Below are positions 18,056 through 27,870 of a stretch of DNA of 64,000 bases, in pieces. The position numbers were made by a program, and so were the translations under genes. The notes under the pieces were generated by a model. The model ran no database searches. It saw only the letters and a list, made by a program, of their open reading frames with translations, and was not told the DNA's origin. Positions within the stretch are counted from its first letter, which is position 1. Every line of letters begins with the position of its first letter. Source of the DNA: JAKAXS01 sp041940525 (GTDB taxonomy: Bacteria; Pseudomonadota; Alphaproteobacteria; Rhizobiales; Hyphomicrobiaceae); assembly GCA_041940525.1 (NCBI GenBank), contig JBGTSB010000005.1, forward strand, positions 34,882 to 98,881. Direction: 5' to 3'.

Positions 18056-18984
18056 CGTCCTCCCTCGGTTTGCAGCCATGCGCTGCAGCACGCCTTAGCC
18101 AAATCACGCACGCGTAGAATGTAGCTCTGCCGTTCAGTCACGGAGATCACACCACGCGCATCCAGAAGGTTGAAAACATGCGAAGCCTTGATGCATTGGT
18201 CATACGCCGGCAACGCCATGCGATGATCATCTCCATCCCTGCCCTTCTCCAGCAGCGCCTGGCACTCTGTCTCAGCATCCTTGAAGTGCTGCAACAGAAT
18301 GCTCGTGTCGGCATGCTCAAAGTTGAAGCGGGAATATTCCTGCTCGGCCTGCAGGAACACATCGCCGTAAGTCAGCTTCCGCTCATCCTCACGGCCGTTG
18401 AAGTTGAGATCGTAGACCCGATCAACGTCCTGCACGTACATGGCCAAACGCTCCAGCCCGTACGTAATCTCGCCCGATGACGGTTTGCAGTCGAACCCGC
18501 CCACCTGTTGGAAATAGGTAAACTGCGACACTTCCATTCCGTTGCACCAGACTTCCCAGCCCAGCCCCCAGGCACCGAGCGTCGGGCTCTCCCAGTCGTC
18601 TTCGACAAAGCGGATATCGTTGATCGTCGTGTCGATGCCGATCGCATCCAGGCTTTGCAAATACAGCTCCTGAATATTCGGCGGTGACGGCTTCATGATC
18701 ACCTGGAACTGATAGTAGTGCTGGAGCCGGTTCGGGTTCTCGCCATAACGCCCATCTTTCGGACGGCGCGACGGCTGAACATAAGCTGCGTTCCATGGCT
18801 TCGGCCCGAGCGCACGCAGCGTCGTCGCGGGATGAAACGTGCCAGCGCCAACTTCCATGTCGTATGGCTGCAAAACAACGCACCCTTGTGCGCCCCAGAA
18901 TTGTTGCAGCGTCAAGATCAAGTCCTGAAATGCCTTGCGCGGCTGCAGCGCGGGCGCTGGCTGCGTATGTTCCGTCTTAGCCAT
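18052..18984 (-). CDS. glyQ: Glycyl-tRNA synthetase, alpha subunit
   Basis: Catalytic subunit that activates glycine in the alpha2beta2 enzyme. 310 residues. Family hallmarks are FQDLILTLQQFWGAQGCVVLQPYDMEVGAGTFHPATTLRALGP, split by normal spacing, and NPNRLQHYYQFQVIMKPSP and WEVWCNGMEVSQFTYFQQVGG. It heads an operon glyQ, small membrane gene, glyS. Confidence 0.97.
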   Translation of the reverse strand: MAKTEHTQPAPALQPRKAFQDLILTLQQFWGAQGCVVLQPYDMEVGAGTFHPATTLRALGPKPWNAAYVQPSRRPKDGRYGENPNRLQHYYQFQVIMKPSPPNIQELYLQSLDAIGIDTTINDIRFVEDDWESPTLGAWGLGWEVWCNGMEVSQFTYFQQVGGFDCKPSSGEITYGLERLAMYVQDVDRVYDLNFNGREDERKLTYGDVFLQAEQEYSRFNFEHADTSILLQHFKDAETECQALLEKGRDGDDHRMALPAYDQCIKASHVFNLLDARGVISVTERQSYILRVRDLAKACCSAWLQTEGGR

Positions 18985-19150
18985 GAATAGTGGTGGAATC
19001 CTGCTTGAGATGCGCGGGCACTATACGCATTCGCGGTGTCATGTCACGCGCTTGAACAGACACTTTTCCAATATCGCGGGGTTCATCTCCGGGCTAAAGC
19101 GGCGTACCCTCTGCTTTCCCCAACCCCCCAACAAAAAAGGAGAATTAACG

Positions 19151-19360
19151 ATGTCAGCTGTTCTTAAAGTCATTGAGTTGATGGGAGAGTCGGACAAGAG
19201 CTGGGAAGACGCCGCTCAAAAGTGCATCGACCGCGCCGACAAGAGCGTCAAGCACATCAGGTCGGTCTGGGTGCAGGACTTCTCAGCGACCGTCGACTCC
19301 AAGGGTAAGCTGAACACCTACCGGGTCACCTGCAAAGTCACGTTCGAGGTGAAAGACTAA
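19151..19360 (+). CDS. Dodecin flavoprotein
   Basis: A 69-residue dodecin, a small protein that forms a hollow dodecamer storing or buffering flavin. The motif VLKVIELMGESDKSWEDAAQKCIDRA and the strand HIRSVWVQDFSATVD match the family. AAAGGAG lies eight bases before the ATG. Its stop codon overlaps the stop of the facing gene by three bases within a four-base overlap. Confidence 0.93.
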   Translation: MSAVLKVIELMGESDKSWEDAAQKCIDRADKSVKHIRSVWVQDFSATVDSKGKLNTYRVTCKVTFEVKD

Positions 19361-19581
19361 GGCGTGCTCCGGCCGGGCTGGCTCGGTTTGTAAACCTGCT
19401 CGGCCGCATCAAACTCCAGCGTGCCCAAATCCTTGGGCGCGCTGGTTGTTGAGGCCTTGCGCTGCATCTCTTCGGCAAAGCGCGCTGCCTCTTCAGCCTG
19501 ACGTGCCATCACGCGCGTGAGCCAAACCATTCCGGCATAAAGCCCTGCGGTGAATAGCATCGCTCCGACGACGTGCGGCAT
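19357..19581 (-). CDS. Small single-pass membrane protein downstream of an S49 peptidase gene
   Basis: A 74-residue protein. One transmembrane helix (VVGAMLFTAGLYAGMVWLT) near the N-terminus is followed by a charged helix (ARQAEEAARFAEEMQRK) and a polar tail. Starts 16 bases after the stop of the peptidase gene, so it is probably in the same operon. An ATG at 19740 in frame would overlap the peptidase gene and is unlikely. Function unknown. Confidence 0.65.
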   Translation of the reverse strand: MPHVVGAMLFTAGLYAGMVWLTRVMARQAEEAARFAEEMQRKASTTSAPKDLGTLEFDAAEQVYKPSQPGRSTP

Positions 19582-19597
19582 CTCCAGACGTCCTTCC

Positions 19598-20437
19598 TCA
19601 AAGCCCGTAGCGTGACCATAATGCGCGCGTTTCGACAGTCGACACCAGGTCATCGGCGATTTCAAGGCGCCCAGGCCCATCAGCAGCCATGCTGAAACCG
19701 GGCACCTTGCGCAACCGGCTAAACAGTCCGCCGCGATCAAGCGGCACGAGCTTCAACCGCACTTCGGGCCCATAAAGTTCCCGCATCTTGCTGCGAACAT
19801 CCGAGACACCGTCAATCAGTCCATAGTCCATTGCTTGGCGGGCAGACCAGAAGGCACCGGAGAACAACTCGCTATCCATGCCCTTCAAACGGCCCGCGCG
19901 GCGCTCTTTCACCACGCCGATGAAGACGTCATGGACATCCTTTTGTAACGCCTTCAATCGGGCCACGTCGTCAGGGTTTTCAGGCTGAAAGAGATCAAGC
20001 GTGCCCTTGTGCTCACCGGCCGTATAAACGCGCCGATCGATACCAAGGCGCTCTATCGCACGGTCAAAGCCAAAGCTCGACGTAATGACACCAATCGATC
20101 CAACGATTGATGACGCATCAGCGAAAATCTGATCACCAGCTAAGGCGATATAATAGCCGCCAGACGCGGCCACATCCTCGCAAAAAACGTAGATCTTTTT
20201 CTTCTTCTCGTCAGCCAGCTGCCGCAAGCGTTTCAAGATGAGGCTAGACTGCACCGGCGAACCGCCGGGAGAATTGATCGTGACTGCAACTGCGCCGGCC
20301 TTTGACATGGCGAATGCTTTTTCGATCGGACCTGCAAGGCTGGCGATGGACAATCCCGGCCGCAGCGGCGTTACCATGCCGATGGTTCCAGAAAGCCGAA
20401 GCACCGGCACGACAGGACCGGATTTAAAAGGCCACAT
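19598..20437 (-). CDS. S49 family serine peptidase (SppA/SohB-like)
   Basis: A 279-residue protease of the signal-peptide-peptidase A group. The Ser-Lys dyad is in place: Ser92 in DVAASGGYYIALA and Lys144 in GEHKGTLDLF. The oxyanion-type segment VTINSPGGSP precedes it. It is half-length compared with E. coli SppA and lacks an obvious transmembrane anchor, as in many alphaproteobacterial forms. ATG at 20437 has GCGGAG upstream; the TTG one codon earlier is less likely. Probably degrades cleaved signal peptides or membrane-protein fragments. Confidence 0.9.
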   Translation of the reverse strand: MWPFKSGPVVPVLRLSGTIGMVTPLRPGLSIASLAGPIEKAFAMSKAGAVAVTINSPGGSPVQSSLILKRLRQLADEKKKKIYVFCEDVAASGGYYIALAGDQIFADASSIVGSIGVITSSFGFDRAIERLGIDRRVYTAGEHKGTLDLFQPENPDDVARLKALQKDVHDVFIGVVKERRAGRLKGMDSELFSGAFWSARQAMDYGLIDGVSDVRSKMRELYGPEVRLKLVPLDRGGLFSRLRKVPGFSMAADGPGRLEIADDLVSTVETRALWSRYGL

Positions 20438-20505
20438 CAAATATCTCCGCTAGTTTCTTTGGATGAGACGGACTGTATCAGGCCGCGTCAGTTAGACAAC
20501 ATAGG

Positions 20506-21270
20506 CTAAATGGCAAGCGGTGCTCCATGCCGCAAGATGGCGCTCACCTCCGGCAGAAATCCGCTCTCGGCCCCATGCAAAATCAGCGGCTTGCAAATCT
20601 CCAGCGGCCCGCGGCTGCCCTTGATTCCACGCATCAGCACACGAATTGCCGGTTCACCAGCGCGCGCATAAATCGGAACGAGCTTGATCGATCCAAATCT
20701 GCGCCCCATGGCAGCCAGGATCTGCCCTGCCGCCTCCGCTCGATGGATAATGAGAAAGTGGCCACCCGGTTCGGCAATGCGCGCGGCAAAGCGGACCCAT
20801 AGTTCTAGATCACTCTCCGGCATCTCGTGCGCAGCCGCCTTCAACGCGACGTTGGAGGATGTGCCGCGACCGTTCGTGAAAAACGGCGGGTTCGCAAGCA
20901 CCGTTTGAAAACTGTCGTCGGGAAACTCATCACGTAATTCAGCGGCCTTTCCGGTCAGGTCCGAATGAACCGCGCGGACCCGGTTTGTCATGCCGTTGCG
21001 TTCAATATTGGCGAGAGCCAAGTCCACCAGGCCCGCTTGCCGTTCAATCATTCGCACATGCGCGTCTTGCAACCGTGACGCAACGCTCAACCCAGCAACA
21101 CCTACACCGGCTCCGAGATCGGCAATCAGCCCGCCACCGTGCTGGGCAGCAGCAGCTAGCAACACTGCATCGATGCCCGCCCGGTAGCCAGACTTTGGCT
21201 GCAGAACATGGAGGGCCCCGCCAAGAAAAACGTCGTCGGACGTCTCCGGAATATCGACGCAGTCCGGCAT
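20506..21270 (-). CDS. tRNA1(Val) (adenine-N6) methyltransferase-like protein
   Basis: A 254-residue SAM-dependent methylase. The SAM loop LIADLGAGVGVAGL and the NPPF catalytic motif (VLANPPFFTNGRG) are typical of the TrmN6/YfiC group that methylates adenine in tRNA or of closely related N6-adenine enzymes. Its start overlaps the stop of the upstream DUF2007 gene by one base (TGATG), so the two are coupled. Confidence 0.85.
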   Translation of the reverse strand: MPDCVDIPETSDDVFLGGALHVLQPKSGYRAGIDAVLLAAAAQHGGGLIADLGAGVGVAGLSVASRLQDAHVRMIERQAGLVDLALANIERNGMTNRVRAVHSDLTGKAAELRDEFPDDSFQTVLANPPFFTNGRGTSSNVALKAAAHEMPESDLELWVRFAARIAEPGGHFLIIHRAEAAGQILAAMGRRFGSIKLVPIYARAGEPAIRVLMRGIKGSRGPLEICKPLILHGAESGFLPEVSAILRHGAPLAI

Positions 21271-21497
21271 CAGCTTTCCTTTGTCAGATAGGCACCAAGA
21301 TCAGCGTCCAGCAGGATTCGCCGAGCCTGCGCCCACTGATCGTCCTTGACCATCACGCGCTGCGGAGCCCAACCCGGCGCCAGATGCATAGAGTGCAAAT
21401 TCCTGTCCAAAATGGCGAATTCGATCCCCGCGTCGGTCAGTAAGGCCTCCACGAAACTAATGAGAACGTTATCCTGCGCCATCAACACGTCACGCAT
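21270..21497 (-). CDS. DUF2007 domain protein (putative signal-transducing, PII-like fold)
   Basis: A 75-residue protein matching the DUF2007 pattern: an N-terminal strand with NVLISFVEALLTDAGIEFAILDRN, a middle segment ending in QRVMVKDDQWAQARRIL. The family is usually coupled to the TrmN6-like methylase in this order in alphaproteobacteria. The ATG at 21497 gives the normal length; longer in-frame starts have no family resemblance. Confidence 0.78.
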   Translation of the reverse strand: MRDVLMAQDNVLISFVEALLTDAGIEFAILDRNLHSMHLAPGWAPQRVMVKDDQWAQARRILLDADLGAYLTKES

Positions 21498-21608
21498 GCA
21501 GCCATCCCATTGACAAAACTCTAGTCTCGTGCGGCAAAGAAAGCCAAAATTTGGCCCGCGCCAGACGCTATCCCAGCTCTGCCGCCCCGCCAACGGCCTC
21601 AATGCCGG

Positions 21609-22649
21609 TTGGCCAAGAACGAAAAAGGAATGCCCTTGGGTGTAGTCGTCTCACTCGGCGAAGCACGGTCAACGCCGGAAAGCCTAAAACCGCTTCTAGA
21701 TCTCGTTCAGGAGGATATGGAAGCGATCAATCGCATTATCCTTGATAAGGCGATTTCAGACGTTGATACGATCCCGGAACTCGCCCACCTGATCGATTCC
21801 GGCGGAAAGCGCCTGCGCCCCATGCTGACCATCGCTGCTGCGCGCATGTGCGGCTACGAGGCAACCGACCACGTGAAGCTCGCGGCGGCGGTGGAGCTTA
21901 TACACGGCGCAACGCTGTTGCATGACGACGTCGTCGACGACAGCGCCACCCGCCGTGGCAAGAAAACGGCGCGTCTGATCTGGGGCAACCAGGCCAGCGT
22001 CCTCGTCGGAGACTTCCTGCTGGGCCAAGCCTTCCGCATGCTCGTGGAAGTCGGCTCGCTTCCAGTCCTGAAAATTTTGTCGAACGCGGCGGCGGTTATC
22101 GCCGAAGGCGAAGTCATGCAGCTTGCGGCCGCCCAAAACACCGCGACAACGGAAGACGAATACTTGGCCATCATCAACGCCAAGACCGCCGCGCTATTCT
22201 TGGCCGCAGCCGAAGTCGGCGGCGCCATCATCAATCGCCCAGCTGCAGAACTTGCAGCGCTGCGGTCCTACGGCCGCAATCTGGGCCTAGCCTTCCAGCT
22301 TGTCGACGACGCGCTCGATTATTCTGGCGAAAGCGCCCACTTGGGCAAGACCATTGGCGATGATTTCCGCGAAGGTAAAATTACGCTGCCCGTTATCCTT
22401 TCGTTCCGCCGAGGCGACGAGAAAGAACGTGCTTTCTGGCAGCGCACGGTCGCCGAAGGCCAGATCGAAGACGGAGATCTCGATCACGCTGTCTCGCTGA
22501 TGCGCAAACACAAAGCCATTGAAGCCACACTGGAACGCGCCCGCTCCTACGGGGCGATCTCTCGTGATGCCTTGGCCATATTCCCCGATAGCGCGGAAAA
22601 GCACGCCATGCAGCAAGTGATTGAATTCTGCATAGCCCGCGCTCACTAA
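21609..22649 (+). CDS. Polyprenyl diphosphate synthase (octaprenyl/decaprenyl type)
   Basis: A 346-residue all-trans prenyl diphosphate synthase making the side chain of ubiquinone. First aspartate-rich motif DDVVDD at 106-111 in ATLLHDDVVDDSATRRG; second motif in AFQLVDDALDYSGE. GGKRLRPML binds the substrate phosphate. The start is uncertain: TTG at 21609 or ATG at 21630 (MPLGVVV). It is divergent from the DUF2007/TrmN6 pair and converges with ispE, so two isoprenoid genes end against each other. Chain length cannot be read reliably, but C40-C50 products are the norm here. Confidence 0.92.
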   Translation: MAKNEKGMPLGVVVSLGEARSTPESLKPLLDLVQEDMEAINRIILDKAISDVDTIPELAHLIDSGGKRLRPMLTIAAARMCGYEATDHVKLAAAVELIHGATLLHDDVVDDSATRRGKKTARLIWGNQASVLVGDFLLGQAFRMLVEVGSLPVLKILSNAAAVIAEGEVMQLAAAQNTATTEDEYLAIINAKTAALFLAAAEVGGAIINRPAAELAALRSYGRNLGLAFQLVDDALDYSGESAHLGKTIGDDFREGKITLPVILSFRRGDEKERAFWQRTVAEGQIEDGDLDHAVSLMRKHKAIEATLERARSYGAISRDALAIFPDSAEKHAMQQVIEFCIARAH

Positions 22650-22661
22650 ACACGGTCACCG

Positions 22662-23519
22662 CTACCCCAGCGTTACCGCTTGCACCCACCAAGACGGCTG
22701 CGAAGTTTGTAGCTGAGCCGCCGCGGCCTGGGCATTCTCAAAGATGCCAAAACACGTCGGCCCCGCCCCCGACAGGCTAGCGATCTGACACCCTTCAATC
22801 TCCCGCAAAACACTCAATACTGTGGCGGACGCTGGCACGACTAAACTGGCCGCAACTTGCAAAGCATTCCCAATCTCAGCGATGGCCGAGAGCACGCCCG
22901 CCTTGTCACGCAACACCGGAGGCGCCAACGTCTCGTCGGCGACGGGGGCGGCATCCAACGCTCGAAAAACTTGCGCCGTCTTGTCATCAGGCACATCCAC
23001 GAGCGGATTGACAAGGACGGCTTCGATCCTGCCATCCGGCGGCTCTAGAACCGTGACACGATCACCGGTCCCCGTCATGAACGCCCACCGATTGGCAAAA
23101 CAAACCGGAACATCCGAGCCCAGCTGCGCGGCCAGCCCATTCCAATCAGCCGCTTCGGCCGCTGCGCCGTTGGCCGCTCGCACCGCGCGCAACACCGCTG
23201 CTGCATCGGCCGATCCACCGCCCACACCGGCCGCGATCGGAAGCCTTTTGTTCAACGTGACCTTGCCGAGAGTGAAGTTGGGATGGTGCTGAGCGACGAG
23301 CCGTAACGTGCGATCAATCAAAAACTCATTCGCGAGCTTGGCCGCAAACGGACCGGTCACCTCAACGTCCATTCCTAGGACAGAGGTGTCCAGCGTGATC
23401 TCATCACCAAAGTCTGCAAAAGCTACGAGGCTGGCCAACGCATGAAAGCCATCGCTACGCCGGCCTAATACCTGCAATGTCAGGTTAACCTTGGCCCGCG
23501 CGAGTTCCCGAACAATCAC
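22662..23519 (-). CDS. ispE: 4-diphosphocytidyl-2-C-methyl-D-erythritol kinase
   Basis: GHMP-family kinase of the MEP isoprenoid pathway. 285 residues. N-terminal ARAKVNLTLQVLGRRSDGFH and the ATP loop PIAAGVGGGSADAAAVLRA are diagnostic, with C-terminal LSGAGPTCFGIF. The start is a GTG with a weak ribosome site. It lies just 21 bases downstream of the TPR gene on the same strand, an arrangement common in alphaproteobacteria. Confidence 0.96.
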   Translation of the reverse strand: MIVRELARAKVNLTLQVLGRRSDGFHALASLVAFADFGDEITLDTSVLGMDVEVTGPFAAKLANEFLIDRTLRLVAQHHPNFTLGKVTLNKRLPIAAGVGGGSADAAAVLRAVRAANGAAAEAADWNGLAAQLGSDVPVCFANRWAFMTGTGDRVTVLEPPDGRIEAVLVNPLVDVPDDKTAQVFRALDAAPVADETLAPPVLRDKAGVLSAIAEIGNALQVAASLVVPASATVLSVLREIEGCQIASLSGAGPTCFGIFENAQAAAAQLQTSQPSWWVQAVTLG

Positions 23520-23540
23520 GCGACAGGCCTTGGCAAGCGC

Positions 23541-25817
23541 TTACTGAACGCGGCGCGACTGAGGGCCGCCCGTATCGGCTTCGCTGCGCCGGGATCGCTC
23601 AGACGTCTTTTGCGACGTCTTGGGAACCTCCTCTGCCCGCGGCGGCAGAGCAGACAGACCATGCTTGATCTTCTTGCGCGTGTTGGCGGCATCTTCCGGC
23701 TCTGGCTTGAGCGACAAAGACTGATCCCATTGGAACCGCGCTTCGCGCTCGCGCCCGACCCGCCAGAGAGCATCACCAAGGTGATCGTTTAAAACCGGGT
23801 CAGCTGGCTTTAGCTCAACAGCGCGCTCCAAATAGTTCACCGCGTCCGTGAAGTTGCCCTGCTTGAAGTGCGCCCAGCCAAGACTATCGACGATGTAGCC
23901 GTCATCCGGCTTCAACGCCACGGCCTTCTCGATCAACTCCATGCCTTCTGCGAGGTTGATGCCTTGATCGATCCAGGAATAGCCAAGGTAATTCAAGACA
24001 AGCGGTTGTTCAGGCACAAGCGCCAACGCCTGCTTGAGGTCCTTTTCCGCTGCCGGCCAATCTTTCAACCGCTCGTGACACGTGCCGCGCGCATAGAAAT
24101 AGGCCCAATGCCGCCTCGTCGGCGGCTGCGGAATCATAGCGATCGCCTGATCGTAATATCCGGCCGCTTCCTTATAGTGCTTGCGCGCCCGCATGATGCT
24201 GCCTAACGCATCCAACACCTGCAGTTTGAGCGCGTCGTTCCGGGAAATTTTCGGCGTGGCCTGTTCCACCACCGGCTCTTCCACCGCTGGCCCGGCCTCC
24301 GCGAACTGCTCGCCAGTCTCCGGCTCGATACCAAGGATCATTCCGAAGGTCTCTGGCCCAACCAAACCATCGGCCTGCAGTTGCTTGTTACGCTGGAACT
24401 GGAGCACAGCGTCGCGTGTGCGCTCGCCAAATGCACCGTCCGGTGCACCGACATCATAGCCAAGCTGCGCCAACGCCTCTTGCAACATCATCACACGGTC
24501 GTCGCTATCGCCAAGCTTCAACGGCTCCTCGGGCGAAGGAACTTCGACGCTCGTCAAATCCGCATCGTCAACTTCCTCAAGCCCGCTGGCGTCACCATCG
24601 GCCTGAGCCTCGGGCGCGGAAGCAGGCATAGGCATCGGTGTGGTCTCCGGCTCGTCGCCGTTTTCCATCTTGGCTTCCAACAGAGCCAATAGCGTCGTGC
24701 GCGCCTCGTCGACCTTATCGAGCGAATTGAGATTGAACGCCTTGCGGATGCCGACGGCCTGAGCCAGAGGGCTCGTTGCCGGAATGCGGTCGTAGGTGTC
24801 TATCGCCGCTTCATAGCGCTTCTTCGATTCCTCCGCCCCCGCCAGCGCGACGAGCGCCAGCTGGTGATCAGGCTTCACGAACAGCGCCATCTGTAAGTAC
24901 GCAACACCGAGCGCCACGCCGCCTTCGCTCGCCAGTGCTTCGCCCAAACCGTAGAAGACCTCCGCCAATCCTTCGGCGGGCGTCTTGACCAGCAGCTCAA
25001 ACTCCGAACCCGACTTCTTCAGCCGGTCGTTGAGTTCAATTGCCATCGGATGCGGATCACCTTTCACCTTGGAAAGGTACTCGGCCATGATCGAGCGTGC
25101 CTTGGCTATGTTCCCGGAACGGGCAACATGAACCACATACGCCATCGTCGGGCGCAAAGCCTTGCTATCCTGCGCGAACACACCACGATAGGCCGACAGC
25201 GCCTCATTTAACTTGCCGCCAATCTCCGTCATCAAGGCCCGTTGGAAGCGAACGTAGTTCTTCGCCCAGTCAGCCTGCCGGGCGGCATCAGCCAGGCGCG
25301 TCGCCCCGCGAACATCCCCTTCGGCAACCTTCACCCATCCGCTCGCGATCGCGGCCGTCAGCTGACCAAGTGGGTTGGTAGCCGCCGCGTTGAAGTGCTT
25401 CTCAGCTTCCGGGAACGACTTCTTCTTGAACGATTCCAACCCAAGCAGCAGATGACCGATGCGGTGTGAGGGCTCAATCGCAACGAGCTTTTCGGAGAGT
25501 TCAATCGCCGGCTCATAGCGGCCGCTCGAAAGTTCGAGCAACAGGGCCTGCTCCAAAAGGACGCCATTGCCGGGATCGCGCGCCAGCGCATTTCGATAAA
25601 AGATCGCGGCGCTTTCCTGGTCGTTCAACTTCTTCGCCAAACGGCCGGCCAGATAGCTGCCAACCAGCGAATGCGTTCGCACGACCTGATTAGCGGGGCG
25701 CTGATCATCGCCTGCCGTCTCGGCCCACACCCCTCGCTGACCGGCGGAAAATGCCAAGCAAATCCCGAGAGCTATTGCGGAAACGCGGAGCGTGTGACGG
25801 GCAGCGATAGCGTGCAT
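23541..25817 (-). CDS. Exported TPR protein with an internal peptidoglycan-binding domain
   Basis: A 758-residue protein. A signal peptide (TLRVSAIALGICLAFSAGQRGVWA) is followed by TPR-like helical repeats over about residues 50-380, an acidic Pro-rich linker, a PG_binding_1 domain at about 434-497 (LGDSDDRVMMLQEALAQLGY, GAFGERTRDAVLQFQ) and a second TPR array at about 525-720. The end is basic and Ser/Arg-rich. TPR proteins in this position next to ispE are widespread in alphaproteobacteria; the inserted peptidoglycan-binding domain points to a periplasmic scaffold. The ATG at 25817 follows AGGA; the GTG at 25841 is less likely. Confidence 0.82.
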   Translation of the reverse strand: MHAIAARHTLRVSAIALGICLAFSAGQRGVWAETAGDDQRPANQVVRTHSLVGSYLAGRLAKKLNDQESAAIFYRNALARDPGNGVLLEQALLLELSSGRYEPAIELSEKLVAIEPSHRIGHLLLGLESFKKKSFPEAEKHFNAAATNPLGQLTAAIASGWVKVAEGDVRGATRLADAARQADWAKNYVRFQRALMTEIGGKLNEALSAYRGVFAQDSKALRPTMAYVVHVARSGNIAKARSIMAEYLSKVKGDPHPMAIELNDRLKKSGSEFELLVKTPAEGLAEVFYGLGEALASEGGVALGVAYLQMALFVKPDHQLALVALAGAEESKKRYEAAIDTYDRIPATSPLAQAVGIRKAFNLNSLDKVDEARTTLLALLEAKMENGDEPETTPMPMPASAPEAQADGDASGLEEVDDADLTSVEVPSPEEPLKLGDSDDRVMMLQEALAQLGYDVGAPDGAFGERTRDAVLQFQRNKQLQADGLVGPETFGMILGIEPETGEQFAEAGPAVEEPVVEQATPKISRNDALKLQVLDALGSIMRARKHYKEAAGYYDQAIAMIPQPPTRRHWAYFYARGTCHERLKDWPAAEKDLKQALALVPEQPLVLNYLGYSWIDQGINLAEGMELIEKAVALKPDDGYIVDSLGWAHFKQGNFTDAVNYLERAVELKPADPVLNDHLGDALWRVGREREARFQWDQSLSLKPEPEDAANTRKKIKHGLSALPPRAEEVPKTSQKTSERSRRSEADTGGPQSRRVQ

Positions 25818-26024
25818 CAAATATGTCCTGTCAGATGACACCAGACCCAGGATATAAATCCTTCATGAAGGCCGACAGTAGCGCACAAGCCGCTACCTTG
25901 GCCACCAGACAATAACAACTGTTACCGCAATTTTATGTCCATCGGCTGGAAAATCGCCCGTCCGCTTTTCCGCTGCGCTTACCGGCGGTTAGCAGCCTAA
26001 CCTAGCCGCTTAGAGATGCACCGG

Positions 26025-27731
26025 TCACATGCCTGAATAATTCGGCCCGCCGCCGCCCTCAGGGCAAACCCAATTGATGTTCTGACTGGGATCCTTGATA
26101 TCGCAAGTTTTGCAGTGCACGCAGTTCTGCGCGTTGATCTGGAACTTCGGCGGCTCGTTGCCTTCCTGGACCACCTCGTAAACTGCGGCCGGACAATAAC
26201 GCTGCGCCGGCTCGGCCCATTTCGGCAGGTTGACCTCGATAGGAATGCTCGGATCGGCAAGCTTCAGATGGACCGGCTGATCTTCCTCATGGTTCGTTGC
26301 CGAGAAGGACACGTTCGTCAGCTTGTCGAAGGTCAAAACCCCGTCCGGCTTCGGATAGTCGATCCGCTTACACTTGTCGGCTGGCTTCAAAGACGCGAAG
26401 TCTGGCTTGCCATGGCCCAGAGTGAAACCAAACCCGACACCTTTGATGATCGTATTCATCCACATGTCTAGCCCGCCGAGCGCAATACCCAGCACCGTGC
26501 CGAAGCGGGACCATAACGGCTTGGCGTTGCGCACACGCTTAAGGTCATCCGCGATAGGTCCAGAACGAACGCCGTCTTCGTAGCTGACGAGCTCATCGTG
26601 CGACCGCCCGTCCTTGATAGCGGCGAAAGCAGCCTCAGCGGCTTCGATGCCGGACAACATGGCGTTATGACTGCCCTTGATCCTCGGCACGTTCATAAAG
26701 CCGGCGGAACAGCCCAAGAGAGCCCCGCCCGGGAACGTCAGCTTCGGAATGGATTGCCAGCCGCCTTCCGTCAGCGCACGCGCGCCATAGGCAATACGCT
26801 TGCCGCCTTCGAATGTCGGGGCGATATCCGGATGAGTTTTGAACCGCTGGAACTCATCGTACGGCGACAGATACGGATTCTCGTAATTGAGATGAAGCAC
26901 GAAACCAACTGACACCAGGTTCTCTCCGTAGTGGTAGAGGAACGTGCCGCCGCCCGTGCGGTTGTTCAACGGCCAGCCAAACGAATGTTGAACCAATCCA
27001 GGCTGGTGCTTTTCCGGTTTGACTTCCCAAAGCTCTTTCAAACCGATGCCGTACTTCTGCGGTTCGTGTCCTTCATCCAGTTTGAAGTCGCGGATCAACT
27101 GTTTGCTCAAAGAGCCGCGCGCACCCTCCGCGATCAGCGTATACTTGCCTCGAAGCTCCATGCCGCGAACAAAGTTATCGGTCGGATTGCCATCGCGCCC
27201 AACACCCATGTCACCCGTGGCGACACCAACGACAGCACCGTTTTCGTCCTTGAGATACTCAGCGGCCGCGAAGCCCGGATAGATCTCGATTTCCAATTCG
27301 GCCGCCTGTTCGCCAAGCCAGCGCACGACATCACCCAAAGAGACGATGTAATTGCCGTGATTGTTCATCAACGGCGGCATGAAGATATTCGGCAAACGCA
27401 ACCGGCCGGCGGCACCCAAATAATAGAAGCGATCGTCTTTAACCGGCGTCGTTATCGGCGCGCCCTTATCCTTCCAGTCAGGGATAAGGCTGTTCAGGCC
27501 GGATGGGTCGATAACAGCGCCCGACAAAATGTGCGCGCCGACCTCAGAGCCCTTTTCAAGAACAACGACCGACAGCTCTTCGCCAGCCTCATTTGCAAGC
27601 TGCTTAAGCCGGATTGCCGCTGATAGTCCGGCTGGACCCGCGCCAACCACGACCACGTCAAAATCCATGGACTCCCGCTCAGGCAGTTCGTCCTGACCTG
27701 CGGCTCCGCCAGCCGCCGCTTGCTCCGCCAT
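26025..27731 (-). CDS. Electron transfer flavoprotein-ubiquinone oxidoreductase
   Basis: A 568-residue membrane-associated enzyme that passes electrons from ETF (fed by acyl-CoA and methylamine-type dehydrogenases) to ubiquinone. The FAD loop VVVGAGPAGLSAAIRL is near residue 27. The [4Fe-4S] ligands are in the C-terminal ferredoxin-like part: CPAAVYEV, then NCVHCKTCDIKDPSQNINWVCPEGGGGP. It is monocistronic as far as seen. Its presence fits oxidation of fatty acids, branched amino acids or methylated glycines. Confidence 0.96.
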   Translation of the reverse strand: MAEQAAAGGAAGQDELPERESMDFDVVVVGAGPAGLSAAIRLKQLANEAGEELSVVVLEKGSEVGAHILSGAVIDPSGLNSLIPDWKDKGAPITTPVKDDRFYYLGAAGRLRLPNIFMPPLMNNHGNYIVSLGDVVRWLGEQAAELEIEIYPGFAAAEYLKDENGAVVGVATGDMGVGRDGNPTDNFVRGMELRGKYTLIAEGARGSLSKQLIRDFKLDEGHEPQKYGIGLKELWEVKPEKHQPGLVQHSFGWPLNNRTGGGTFLYHYGENLVSVGFVLHLNYENPYLSPYDEFQRFKTHPDIAPTFEGGKRIAYGARALTEGGWQSIPKLTFPGGALLGCSAGFMNVPRIKGSHNAMLSGIEAAEAAFAAIKDGRSHDELVSYEDGVRSGPIADDLKRVRNAKPLWSRFGTVLGIALGGLDMWMNTIIKGVGFGFTLGHGKPDFASLKPADKCKRIDYPKPDGVLTFDKLTNVSFSATNHEEDQPVHLKLADPSIPIEVNLPKWAEPAQRYCPAAVYEVVQEGNEPPKFQINAQNCVHCKTCDIKDPSQNINWVCPEGGGGPNYSGM

Positions 27732-27870
27732 TTATTCCGATCCCTTTAACGACTTACTTCCCGACATCTACACTATAGCGATTAGGTCGCATTGCGCACC
27801 GCCGTCAAGTCGCACCACGAAACCCGCCAACGCCTTTGGCTAACGCGCCCAAACCGACTATGTTGCATGC

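Noticed and set aside
26931..27623. 230-codon plus-strand open frame
   Set aside because: Antisense to ETF-QO; no recognisable domain.
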